A stretch of DNA of 12,963 nucleotides from Candidatus Zixiibacteriota bacterium (lineage in GTDB: Bacteria; Zixibacteria; MSB-5A5; GN15; FEB-12): the NCBI GenBank assembly GCA_003641415.1, contig QNAG01000059.1, positions 1 through 12,963 on the forward strand. The letters run 5' to 3'. Of the stretch, positions 1 to 6,652 are shown one piece after another. The notes beneath the pieces were generated by a model. That model did not search any database, was not told the origin of the DNA, and saw nothing but the letters and a program-made list of their open reading frames with translations. The position numbers and the translations under genes were made by a program. Each line of letters opens with the position of its first letter. Within the stretch, counting starts at the first letter, position 1.

Positions 1-81
1 CGTTTGTGAAGTTAGGGCCGCTTCCTTCAACTCACGGATACTCGCATTCTCCGGATTCGCTATCAACAATCGCTGTGCCAT
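1..81 (-). CDS. Unidentified protein, N-terminal 27 residues only
   Basis: An open frame starts at ATG 81-79 on the minus strand and runs off the left edge without a stop. It begins MAQRLLIANPENASI and then has RELKEAA. An in-frame TAG lies just upstream, so the frame cannot extend further 5'. I do not recognise the family; the short charged helical stretch could belong to many proteins. No clear Shine-Dalgarno sequence precedes the ATG. The start codon lies inside the right arm of a perfect inverted repeat (72-99), which is unusual for an efficiently translated gene. It follows the DNRLRE gene on the same strand. It may be a real partial gene or a chance open frame. Confidence 0.35.
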   Translation of the reverse strand, partial: MAQRLLIANPENASIRELKEAALTSQT

Positions 82-99
82 ATCAATCTATGGCACAGC
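72..99. repeat. Perfect 11-bp inverted repeat (hairpin)
   Basis: GCTGTGCCATA (72-82) and TATGGCACAGC (89-99) are exact reverse complements around a 6-base loop. No T-tract follows directly on either strand, so it does not look like a standard intrinsic terminator. On the minus strand it sits between the stop of the DNRLRE gene and the next ORF and includes that ORF's start codon. It could be an RNA hairpin that hides the start, a processing site, or a protein-binding site. Confidence 0.6.
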
Positions 100-157
100 A
101 ACTTACAAAAATATAGTTTTTTCTAAACCCAAACGGAAAATATTTATGAGAATCACT

Positions 158-1255
158 CTAGTCGTCGTCACTAAAATTGTCGCAATGCCCGGGACCTATA
201 ATACCATTATTATAGTCATCGAACATGCTCTTCAATTTTAGAACATCTTTCTTCGTCTTCTTGCTTAACTCGTCCCAAGCTTCCCAGTTATGATCAGCTA
301 AAAACTCATCGGCAGCTTCGATAGCGTCATCAATATCACCGGTGTCAGCATCGCTAGCAGCATTAAGTTTAGCTGCCAAAAGTTGTGCATAGAGCTTGGT
401 TATGCCATTTGAAGGCTTACCATAAGTTTTCATTACAAGAATATCATGAGCGATAGTAGCGTCTGAAACCTCAATACTGTTAACACCTCCAAGAGCGCCA
501 AGCCAGATAGTCAATAAAGGTGTGACAACATCAGCCTGCGGACCAAAACCAGCGTGAGTTTTCCAGAAACCAATTGTCCGCGTGCATACCAATTCCGGAA
601 TATCTTCGAGGTCAAACATAATCAAAGTCTGTTTTTCCAGACCGCTAATCAGCCCGGTATATAACCGCTCACTCGCACCTCTGTTGGTATTCGGTGAATT
701 AGCCCAGATATAGGCATCAAAGACGATTCCATTAACTTCCCGCTGAATAGTGATACACTCTGTGCCACTGGTCGTTGAGTAACATATCTCCAGTTTAGGG
801 CGATTATCAATCGTTGGTACTTCGCTGGAAGAGAAAGTTGTAAATTCCGTCTGTCCTTGTTCCAACAGAAAGCCATAATTCTCATAAGTTCCATCCATCC
901 AAGCCTGCACCAATGATGTAACATCAACAGAACGTTCACCGAGACCATTAGCTACAAACGAACCTATCACAGTAGGATCATAAGCACCGCCGAAGCTATT
1001 GTATGTAACACCCATTTCATCCCAGGAGCTGGTAATTCTATGAACATTAACCGTATTATTGTTAGAAGCCAAAATATTCATATAAAGGGTAGCAGATTCC
1101 AAGGTTGAACCGCTTGGGATACCCAGCTTACTCATCGCAGTCCGGAGATTTACAATGTCAGATGAAGAGTTCATTGTCTCCGGTCCATTCGAGCAACCAA
1201 GACCAATAAAGGCTAATAGCATCAGGTAAAGCGCCAGTTTGTTCATTTTGAGCAT
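158..1255 (-). CDS. Secreted DNRLRE-domain protein with C-terminal GFWKTH module
   Basis: The predicted protein is 365 residues and exported. ATG 1255 is chosen because GAGGGA lies 7 bases upstream; frames also open at 1270 and 1246. The N-terminus is a hydrophobic signal ending IGLGC, a lipobox-like site with Gly at -3 rather than the usual Leu or Val, so lipidation is uncertain. Residues about 35-162 match the DNRLRE family by SATLYM, VHRITSSWDE, SVDVTSLVQAWM, NYGFLL and DNRPKLE. Residues 165-220 look like the beginning of a second DNRLRE copy (DAYIWANSPNTNRGAS, TLIMFDLEDIP) that stops early. Then comes a different module from CTRTIGFWKTHAGFGPQ through LYAQLLAAKLN to NNGIIGPGHC, bounded by two cysteines that could form a disulfide. 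The tail is acidic (SDDD). DNRLRE domains occur in surface and extracellular proteins; the exact role here is unknown. Confidence 0.85.
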   Translation of the reverse strand: MLKMNKLALYLMLLAFIGLGCSNGPETMNSSSDIVNLRTAMSKLGIPSGSTLESATLYMNILASNNNTVNVHRITSSWDEMGVTYNSFGGAYDPTVIGSFVANGLGERSVDVTSLVQAWMDGTYENYGFLLEQGQTEFTTFSSSEVPTIDNRPKLEICYSTTSGTECITIQREVNGIVFDAYIWANSPNTNRGASERLYTGLISGLEKQTLIMFDLEDIPELVCTRTIGFWKTHAGFGPQADVVTPLLTIWLGALGGVNSIEVSDATIAHDILVMKTYGKPSNGITKLYAQLLAAKLNAASDADTGDIDDAIEAADEFLADHNWEAWDELSKKTKKDVLKLKSMFDDYNNGIIGPGHCDNFSDDD

Positions 1256-1349
1256 TAGAAAGTCCCTCATAAATTAATTTGTTTTGCAGTTCTGTTAATC
1301 ACGATAGAATAGAGATAAGACAATCCTTTTTAATTTATTAATAAGATTA

Positions 1350-1378
1350 ATTACATGCTTTTTTGAATAAATTAGCAA
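1350..1378 (-). promoter_or_regulatory. Possible sigma70-type promoter for the DNRLRE gene
   Basis: On the minus strand, TTGCTA (1373-1378) is followed after 17 bases by TGTAAT (1350-1355). Transcription would start near 1343 and leave a leader of about 88 bases. A perfect TATAAT at 1410-1415 with a poor -35 (CAGTTG, 17-base spacer) is an alternative. The stretch is very AT-rich, so chance matches are likely. Confidence 0.35.
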
Positions 1379-1444
1379 ACTTCTTACCATATCAATCAAT
1401 TTCCCCAGTATTATACGATTCTCTTGTATGTTCAACTGGAAAGC

Positions 1445-1460
1445 GAGATTCATGAATCTC
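1445..1460. repeat. Perfect 16-bp palindrome, operator-like
   Basis: GAGATTCATGAATCTC equals its own reverse complement with no central spacer, the form expected of a dimeric regulator's site. It lies about 30 bp upstream of the TATAAT candidate of the DNRLRE gene. No regulator gene is nearby. Confidence 0.5.
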
Positions 1461-1613
1461 TAAATTGCAATAAATCGTATATCTTTGGCTTATATCTGAG
1501 ACAGGTCTGTTCTATTTTGCATTAGAGTGGTTACATTTATATTTATATAAAACCCTATTTAGAGATATTTATAGCAAGTAAATTCTTTATTTATGCAACC
1601 TCGTTCATACATC

Positions 1614-1945
1614 TTATTTATTAGGTAGTAACCTATTTGAATCCCGCCTTTCGAATCTTGTCCTGATAAATAAGTGACACATTGAAACTGTCAACTTTAA
1701 TGGAAACCTGTTAGTTCTAATACCACAGGGCACCGGCACAAAGTCATCTTCAATGGAGTTGTTGGCGATGTCATAAACCGTATAGTTAAGCTCTTTGACA
1801 ACCGTTGAAATTTTACTGACAGATAACCGCCCACCACACAAAAAATCGAGAACCTTCCCCACCTTCCGCGTTGATATACCGCAAAGAAACATCGCCCAGA
1901 TTGTTTCTTCCAGCGAGACCTGTTGAAAACAAGGGTTTCGTTGAT
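1614..1945 (-). pseudogene. Fragment of IS256/Mutator-type transposase
   Basis: The minus-strand translation from about 1945 reads NRVSLEETIWAMFLCGIS, then TRKVGKVLDFLCGGRLS and KISTVVKELN. This matches the central N-terminal segment of IS256-family transposases, where the usual pattern is Met, a few residues, G[VI]STRKV, then ETLCG, then S...VS, then [KE]LD. The start of the protein and the whole DDE catalytic part are missing. After about EDDFV (near 1742) the similarity is lost in every frame and stops appear in the other two. No inverted terminal repeats were found. It lies directly behind the macro-domain gene, in the same frame and separated from it only by that gene's TGA, and is a dead remnant of an old insertion. 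An ORF of 92 codons (from the ATG at 1892) remains open but is unlikely to be functional. Confidence 0.7.
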
Positions 1946-1975
1946 CAGAACAATTTGAATAATCTCGATAATAAC

Positions 1976-2485
1976 TCAGTTTTTCTTGTTAACAACTTGA
2001 CTGAAAGTATAATAGCCCAGTTCGTCAAACAGGCAGAACACCACCCGTTCCAAACTCCTAGCCAGTTGCTCATAGCCTCGTACTGTTGCGACCATCAGAT
2101 TGGCGCAGGCTTTCATTGGGAATCCACCCACGCCGGTACCAAAAGCAGGAAAAGCAATAGACTTGATTTTCAGTTTCTCAGCCAAGTTCAAACTGGCGAC
2201 TGTGGATTGTCGGATGAGTTTGTCGCTGGTTCTGAGGTCCTGTCCCATCACTGCGGCATGAATAACATACTTGTATGGCATCCGCCCCGCTGTTGAGAAT
2301 ATCGCCTCACCCGGCATCACCGGTCCCTTCATAATCGCATCATCTTCAACTGATTGTCCCCCGGCGCGTTTGATTGCCACCGCCACACCAGCTCCCATCC
2401 AGAAATTATTATTTGCGGCATTGACAATTACTTCGGTGTCAACTTGAGTAATATCCCCCTTGATCACTTCTATTTCATAAGGCAT
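1976..2485 (-). CDS. Macro-domain (ADP-ribose-binding) protein
   Basis: The 169-residue protein is essentially one macro domain. Visible landmarks are GDIT at 10-13, IVNAANN at 20-26, the glycine-rich MGAGVAVAIKRAGG at 30-43, YVIHAAVMG at 73-81 and FPAFGTGVGGFP at 112-123. Macro domains bind ADP-ribose and many hydrolyse O-acetyl-ADP-ribose, ADP-ribose-1''-phosphate or protein-linked ADP-ribose; the substrate cannot be decided here. The start is supported by GGAGGT 7 bases before the ATG. It is the last gene of a five-gene minus-strand operon, 18 bases behind the PAP2 gene. No signal peptide is present, so it should be cytoplasmic. Confidence 0.9.
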   Translation of the reverse strand: MPYEIEVIKGDITQVDTEVIVNAANNNFWMGAGVAVAIKRAGGQSVEDDAIMKGPVMPGEAIFSTAGRMPYKYVIHAAVMGQDLRTSDKLIRQSTVASLNLAEKLKIKSIAFPAFGTGVGGFPMKACANLMVATVRGYEQLARSLERVVFCLFDELGYYTFSQVVNKKN

Positions 2486-2503
2486 AGTTGTGACCTCCGA
2501 ATG

Positions 2504-3079
2504 TTATATAGTTGGATTCCCCTTCACTGGAAACCATTTTCTCCTTCCCTCAAAAAACTCAAACCCATACGCCACCGCCACTCCTGCTACCGTTCCTACA
2601 ATCGCACCACCGAGAATATCAAATGGATAATGCACGCCCACGAACACCCGACTGAGAGCAATTAACGATGCGAAAGCCCACAAGTACCACCTGGTGTTCT
2701 TGATTGCCAAAGAAAACAGCGCCGCCTGAGCGAAAGCGTTGGTTGCGTGTGATGATGGCAATGCAAATCCCGCTCCACAGTTCACCAGGAGGTTGATGTT
2801 AGACATTATGTGGCACGGTCGCGGTCTGGCTATCAACGGTTTCAGGAAATGGCTCGCTGTCTGGTCCGCAACCAGCAGTGCGAAACCTGAAAAGAGCACC
2901 AACCATCTTAGACGGGCATCTCCTTTCCACAAAAGACCGATCATAGCGAGACCATATAATATTCGCAACAGCATATCAGAAGTGATAATCGGCATTATAA
3001 CATCGGTCATCGGATTGCTGAGAGTAACATTGAAGAATAGAAACAGCGTTGTGTCTATGCTATTCAGCAGTTCAAGCAT
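2504..3079 (-). CDS. PAP2-family membrane phosphatase
   Basis: This 191-residue protein carries all three phosphatase motifs of the PAP2/acid phosphatase superfamily: K-x6-RP as KPLIARPRP (80-88), PSSH (108-111, the usual PSGH with Ser for Gly), and SR-x5-H-x3-D as SRVFVGVHYPFD (143-154). Hydrophobic segments near 35-52, 58-75, 112-127, 132-148 and 155-173 make it a polytopic inner-membrane protein whose active site should face the periplasm. Family members dephosphorylate undecaprenyl pyrophosphate, phosphatidic acid, phosphatidylglycerol phosphate or lipid A; the substrate is unknown. Its ATG overlaps the end of the pfkB-family gene by 8 bases, indicating translational coupling. Confidence 0.9.
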   Translation of the reverse strand: MLELLNSIDTTLFLFFNVTLSNPMTDVIMPIITSDMLLRILYGLAMIGLLWKGDARLRWLVLFSGFALLVADQTASHFLKPLIARPRPCHIMSNINLLVNCGAGFALPSSHATNAFAQAALFSLAIKNTRWYLWAFASLIALSRVFVGVHYPFDILGGAIVGTVAGVAVAYGFEFFEGRRKWFPVKGNPTI

Positions 3080-3998
3080 AGCAATTCTGGTTGCTCGTGA
3101 GGAAGTGTTGCAGTTGTCGCCGGGTGGGCATTCCGGCTCGAGCGCCCAGTTGAGTGCATTTCAAAGCACCGACCGCCGAGCCCAGTTTCAATCGCTCCTC
3201 TATGTTTTTTCCTTCAAGAAGACCACAAAGGTATCCCACATGGAAGGCATCACCAGCGCCGGTTGTGTCAACCGCCTTCACCCTGAACGCTTTCTGTCGA
3301 TAAAACCGTCCGTTTTCCAAGCCAATACTCCCTTTCGTCCCCTGGGTGATTACCACTGTTCCGGGACATATCTCTGTCAGGCGCTTAAGTGCTTTCTTGA
3401 TGTTTTGCGTACCTGTGTATGGACAGGCGAACGCATCTGCTACCACCAGATGATCCACCAGTGGAAGAATCGCTGTCACATCGTTGCGCACCGACCCGAT
3501 ATCAAAAGTCACAGTGGCACCTACCCGCTTTCCCCAGCGAGCCAGTTTCAGACAGGCCTTAAGATCGCGTCCATCGAGGTGTAGCACTTTCGGGGTTGGA
3601 TATTGAGATAGAGTAAGATCACGGGGTTGAATCGTTATTTTCCGGTGTAGTGCAATTGTGCGGCGTCCTGTACCATCTTCCACAAAACCGAAAGCGCTAG
3701 CCGAGGGTAATTTCTTTGTAATAATGAAGCTGGTATCCACTCTGTCCTTTTTAAGTTCGCTAATCGAGATTTGCCCCATCATGTCATTGCCTACAACGAC
3801 AATTACAGCCGTGTCAAATCCCAGACGTGAAAGCCCGACCATCACATTCGGTACAGGTCCTCCACCCTGAACACAAAGATCGGTAGCATCAACTTTCCCC
3901 CCTCGCTCGGGGAACTTGGGAACTGACACCAGGAAATCCAGAGGAACAATCCCCATCCCCAGACAGTCAACTCTCCTGTTCTCTTTAGAGCGGTTCAA
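3072..3998 (-). CDS. PfkB-family carbohydrate/nucleoside kinase
   Basis: The 308-residue protein is a ribokinase/PfkB-family kinase that transfers phosphate from ATP to a sugar or nucleoside hydroxyl. Signature 1 is seen as GGGPVPN (45-51) and signature 2 as DTTGAGDAFH (244-253), with D250 the expected catalytic base and GAG the anion hole. VVITQGTKGS (215-224) is the usual strand and turn before it. The open frame needs a TTG start at 3998; GGAGG and AAAGG lie upstream within the end of the preceding gene. The next ATG would cut into the first beta strand. The gene overlaps the IMPACT gene by 14 bases and the PAP2 gene by 8. The substrate cannot be named from sequence: ribokinase, fructokinase and adenosine kinase types are all possible. 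Confidence 0.9.
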   Translation of the reverse strand: MNRSKENRRVDCLGMGIVPLDFLVSVPKFPERGGKVDATDLCVQGGGPVPNVMVGLSRLGFDTAVIVVVGNDMMGQISISELKKDRVDTSFIITKKLPSASAFGFVEDGTGRRTIALHRKITIQPRDLTLSQYPTPKVLHLDGRDLKACLKLARWGKRVGATVTFDIGSVRNDVTAILPLVDHLVVADAFACPYTGTQNIKKALKRLTEICPGTVVITQGTKGSIGLENGRFYRQKAFRVKAVDTTGAGDAFHVGYLCGLLEGKNIEERLKLGSAVGALKCTQLGARAGMPTRRQLQHFLTSNQNCYA

Positions 3999-4605
3999 TT
4001 TTTGCCTTTCCTCCGCTGAGTTGAATGATATCTGCCCTAAGGGATTCAGATTTTGTCAAACGAACCTCGACCTCAAGTGTTACATGGTCTGAATAATCAG
4101 CCTTCACCTGATGGGCTTTGTAGTGATGCAGTAATCTTGTAAGCTGATCAAAGAGTGCGAAATCTATATCTACTCGGTATTGCTCTGTTAGGAAATTCTC
4201 TTTGCGACCTGCTTTGTTCAGAGCCCCTGCGGCAGCATTGCTATAAGCGCGTACTAACCCACCGGTTCCAAGCTTGGTACCACCAAAATAACGAGTTACA
4301 ACAACCAGCACATTTTCAAGGTTGCGTCCGCAAATTGAATCATAAATCGGCCGTCCGGCTGTTCCCGATGGCTCCCCGTCATCGGAATATTTGAATGCTA
4401 TGTCATTAAACAATCCAACTCGCCAGGCAAAGCAATGATGCGTAGCAGCGTGCTCTCGTTTGCGTATCATCTCCAGAGCTGCCAGGGCTTCCTCGGTTGA
4501 GGTAACAGTAGAACACTCAGCTATAAAACGTGAGCCTTTTACCTTCGTTTCATGTTTTACTTCGCTTGCAATTGTATAGTAAGCATCTTCCATTGACGAA
4601 ATCAC
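3985..4605 (-). CDS. IMPACT/YigZ family protein
   Basis: The 206-residue protein has the UPF0029 N-terminal domain signature: RFIAE (26-30), HHCFAWRVG (56-64), DDGEPSGTAGRPI (75-87) and RYFGGTKLGTGGLVRAY (105-121). The C-terminal third corresponds to the small ferredoxin-like domain seen in YigZ. Family members are cytoplasmic; eukaryotic IMPACT regulates the kinase GCN2, while the bacterial role is not settled. The frame opens with GTG at 4605, which overlaps the DprA-like stop as GTGA and has AAGG a few bases before it. An ATG at 4593 is the alternative start, 4 codons later. It is the second gene of the five-gene operon. Confidence 0.92.
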   Translation of the reverse strand: MISSMEDAYYTIASEVKHETKVKGSRFIAECSTVTSTEEALAALEMIRKREHAATHHCFAWRVGLFNDIAFKYSDDGEPSGTAGRPIYDSICGRNLENVLVVVTRYFGGTKLGTGGLVRAYSNAAAGALNKAGRKENFLTEQYRVDIDFALFDQLTRLLHHYKAHQVKADYSDHVTLEVEVRLTKSESLRADIIQLSGGKAKIEPL

Positions 4606-5507
4606 ACTAACGCCTTGATAATACTACCAACTTGGTCAAATCCAACAATTGGCACAATACCATATTTAGATGCTGTTTCTAAGGCGGTTTCATCTGATAA
4701 GGCTCCATGTTCTGGATCAACCATTATGAATACAAGCTTTCCAATATCTCCACAGAACGAGAGAAGATCATGGGTATGACTGGAGTCATTATAGAATTCT
4801 GTAAGCACGACTGCATGGGACAGTCCTACCAGCAAACGGTTAGTAGCGCTGAGGTTGTCGGTGTGAGGAGCTATATCGGGAGGATACTCAGTGATTACGC
4901 CACCCTTCTGAGCGATATCAATAGCCAGAGGCATCTGTTCTGATAAATCAAGATGATCAAAGCCGGAATCTATAATAGCAAACGATTTCCCATCGTTAGC
5001 TTTGCAACCCAGATGTACAGCTCCATCTATCCCCCCCCTTAGTGATGACACCACCTGAACATTGGCTTTGGCAAACAACCGCGACAAATGAACAGTGAGT
5101 TCTATCCCTTCCTGTGATGCCTTGCTTGTTCCTACAACAGTAACAGTTTTGCGGGAGTTGTTCGGAATTGATCCTCGCACATACAGTACAGGAGGAGGAT
5201 CATTCAACTCGTGCAGTAATTTCGGAAAGTTCGAATCGAAACATGTCGCCACATTAATATCGCGTTGTGATAATTCAGCGTGAAAGTCCTCTGCTAATTG
5301 TAACCCGGCACTTGCGTTGCGGACCAGATCGCTCGTTTGCTGATCAAGATTTTTAATTTCCTTAAGCGCATCTGGTGTGTCTGCAAACAGCTTGTCAAGA
5401 CTGCCAAATTGGGATATTAATGCTGAAAAAAGACGGGGATCCACACCGGCAAATTTGCATAAAGCCAGCGCTTTAATGGTGTTGCTATATTTGTTTTCGT
5501 AATTCAT
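4602..5507 (-). CDS. DprA/Smf-like protein, divergent
   Basis: The 301-residue protein (from ATG 5507) resembles DprA, the ssDNA-binding RecA loader used in natural transformation. The N-terminal part is helical (SAM/HhH-like region), followed by FPKLLHELNDPPPVLYVRG and the Rossmann core: VTVVGTSKASQEG, VQVVSSLRGGIDGAVHLG, SFAIIDSGFDH, GGVITEYPPDIAP and NRLLVGLSHAVVLTEF. Several normally conserved residues differ. VGTR reads VGTS, SGLARGID reads SSLRGGID, RNR before the hydrophobic strand reads TNR, and the SGxLxTA loop reads SSHTHDLL. No C-terminal winged helix follows. The frame can open at 5525, but the best promoter lies over that codon, which favours 5507. It leads an operon of five genes. 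It may be a working DprA or a paralogue with another nucleotide-binding role. Confidence 0.8.
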   Translation of the reverse strand: MNYENKYSNTIKALALCKFAGVDPRLFSALISQFGSLDKLFADTPDALKEIKNLDQQTSDLVRNASAGLQLAEDFHAELSQRDINVATCFDSNFPKLLHELNDPPPVLYVRGSIPNNSRKTVTVVGTSKASQEGIELTVHLSRLFAKANVQVVSSLRGGIDGAVHLGCKANDGKSFAIIDSGFDHLDLSEQMPLAIDIAQKGGVITEYPPDIAPHTDNLSATNRLLVGLSHAVVLTEFYNDSSHTHDLLSFCGDIGKLVFIMVDPEHGALSDETALETASKYGIVPIVGFDQVGSIIKALV

Positions 5508-5516
5508 ACGACCTGT

Positions 5517-5544
5517 AATGTACATGCTGGGATTCTCAAGTCAA
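5517..5544 (-). promoter_or_regulatory. Promoter of the five-gene operon, nearly leaderless
   Basis: TTGACT (5539-5544) and TACATT (5517-5522) are separated by 16 bases on the minus strand. The -10 box ends 9 bases before ATG 5507, so a start 7 bases downstream would leave a leader of about 3 bases. The ATG at 5525 lies in the spacer and would not be transcribed from here. The spacing resembles the murQ and polyferredoxin promoters in this window. Confidence 0.5.
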
Positions 5545-5640
5545 CTTCTCAGGTTAATGAAAGTAAATTCATCGTAATATGACATATTTCTTCGCAAAGA
5601 GATTTCACCTACTAAATTGATTGTGATTTTAGCGAAAGCC

Positions 5641-5669
5641 TTGAATTCCAAGCCGAAAAAGTTTATCAT
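5641..5669 (+). promoter_or_regulatory. Sigma70-type promoter of the TPR lipoprotein gene
   Basis: TTGAAT (5641-5646) and TATCAT (5664-5669) are 17 bases apart. Transcription would begin near 5676, giving a 25-base leader that holds AAAGGA five to seven bases before the ATG. The divergent operon begins about 190 bases away. Confidence 0.55.
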
Positions 5670-5700
5670 GGCGTACTGACAGATACTCTGAAAGGAACCT

Positions 5701-6543
5701 ATGAAAAATAATTTCTTTTTACTGATCCTGACAATTGTCTTATTCGGATGTACATCAACTCCGGAATCCTTTGATCAATTACTGACAGCCGGTAAGAAAG
5801 CCTTTGTACACAAGAAATACTCTAAAGCGAGAGATTATCTAGGAAAAGCCGTTGCTAAACAGCCGTCAGATCACGATGTGCTGTATTTTCTTGGGTTGAG
5901 CTATGCTCGTGACTATTTACTGGATTCAGCTTTCTTCTATATCAGCAGGGCTGATGTTCTTATACCCAATGATCGCGAAACAAACCTTGAGTTGTACAAG
6001 CTGGCAATGGATCTCAAGGAAGACAAGGCCGCAATTAAAGCTATCAAGGTCCTGATTCGCACCGGTGATCCAGAGGATCAATACTATGAGACTCTGGTTC
6101 GGCTTCACGCTCGAGAAAAACACCACTACAATGCCTACCACTATTCTCGTCTGTTACTGAAAAAGGAGCCTGAAAACCGACAATGGTATCTTGTAGCAGC
6201 TTCCGCGGCTGCAAATATCGATTCTATTCACGTTGCGTTGGAGATTCTCGACTCGGCCATTGAAAAATTCGGACCGCTGCCAGAACTGAGAATGAACCGA
6301 GCTTTGTTCCTTATTTCAATTAACAAGTATTCTGAAGCCGAACGCGCTTTGCGATTGCTCTATGCGGAAGATACAGCTTCTGTTCCATACCGAATTAATC
6401 TCGCACATGTTCTCTCATCTCAGGATGACCGTCAGAAGAAACAAGAAGCTTACGACATTTACAAATCTTTAGAGCCGTTAGAGTTGAAGGAATTTAAGCT
6501 CGATTCACTTATTTCCGCTCTTGAACAAGAATTAAATCAATAG
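5701..6543 (+). CDS. TPR-repeat lipoprotein
   Basis: The 280-residue protein begins with a short signal peptide ending VLFGC at Cys17, a good lipobox (Leu -3, Gly -1), so it should be a lipoprotein; the following TST does not carry the Asp+2 inner-membrane retention signal known in E. coli. The rest is helical with tetratricopeptide units, for instance AGKKAFVHKKYSKARDYLGKA (broken here as residues 31-51), VLYFLGLSYARDYLLDSAFF (60-79) and RMNRALFLISINKYSEAERA (199-218). TPR proteins act as scaffolds; in outer-membrane lipoproteins they often serve assembly machines, but no partner is encoded next to it. AAAGGA precedes the ATG. It stands alone between divergent and convergent transcripts. Confidence 0.88.
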   Translation: MKNNFFLLILTIVLFGCTSTPESFDQLLTAGKKAFVHKKYSKARDYLGKAVAKQPSDHDVLYFLGLSYARDYLLDSAFFYISRADVLIPNDRETNLELYKLAMDLKEDKAAIKAIKVLIRTGDPEDQYYETLVRLHAREKHHYNAYHYSRLLLKKEPENRQWYLVAASAAANIDSIHVALEILDSAIEKFGPLPELRMNRALFLISINKYSEAERALRLLYAEDTASVPYRINLAHVLSSQDDRQKKQEAYDIYKSLEPLELKEFKLDSLISALEQELNQ

Positions 6544-6553
6544 ATATTAAACG

Positions 6554-6587
6554 AAAAAAAAGGGCAGGATTATTGCTAATCCTGCCC
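6554..6587 (-). terminator. Strong intrinsic terminator with GCAA loop
   Basis: An 11-bp perfect stem (GGGCAGGATTA 6562-6572 with TAATCCTGCCC 6577-6587) closes a 4-base loop that reads GCAA on the minus strand, a GNRA tetraloop. Eight T follow directly on the minus strand (6554-6561). No T-tract follows on the plus strand, so it acts on minus-strand transcription; the same hairpin may still protect the 3' end of the TPR mRNA. Confidence 0.85.
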
Positions 6588-6646
6588 AACGCAGGGCTGT
6601 CTCGGTAAGAGACAGAGGGGGGTCTTTATGAGTTCCTACTCTTTGT
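6554..6646 (-). ncRNA. Candidate small RNA gene with exposed C6 box
   Basis: A complete transcription unit of about 93 nt is visible on the minus strand. A strong promoter (6653-6680) predicts a start near 6646, and a U8 intrinsic terminator ends it near 6554. Between them, in order: a small hairpin GAGU/ACUC with AGGA loop (6630-6641), an unpaired GACCCCCC (C6 at 6617-6622), a perfect 7-bp hairpin CUGUCUC/GAGACAG with UUACC loop (6597-6615), a linker CCCUGCGUU, and the terminator stem. There is no credible ORF on this strand. Exposed C-rich boxes in small RNAs are known to pair with G-rich Shine-Dalgarno sites, as in several Gram-positive sRNAs. I do not recognise the family. It is convergent with the TPR gene, whose stop is only 10 bases from the end of the T-tract. 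Confidence 0.55.
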
Positions 6647-6652
6647 AACACA

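Larger units (their letters stand above)
1271..1613. other. AT-rich intergenic spacer with a 16-bp palindrome
   Basis: No credible coding frame is visible here. The stretch holds the possible promoters of the DNRLRE gene and a perfect self-complementary 16-mer, GAGATTCATGAATCTC, at 1445-1460. Apart from these I see no structure. Confidence 0.6.

Noticed and set aside
1871..2296. 141-codon plus-strand open frame
   Set aside because: Mirror of the macro-domain gene, which is certain from its motifs and ribosome site.
2739..3584. 281-codon plus-strand open frame
   Set aside because: It lies antisense to the PAP2 and PfkB genes, which show complete family motifs; its composition is low-quality and no motif is seen.
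5508..5525. Six-residue longer start of the DprA-like protein
   Set aside because: The best promoter overlaps this codon, so it would not be in the mRNA.
6628..6648. Plus-strand mini-ORF of six codons (MSSYSL) behind a GGGGGG ribosome-like site
   Set aside because: No plus-strand promoter precedes it, and the G6 is better explained as the complement of the small RNA's C6 box.
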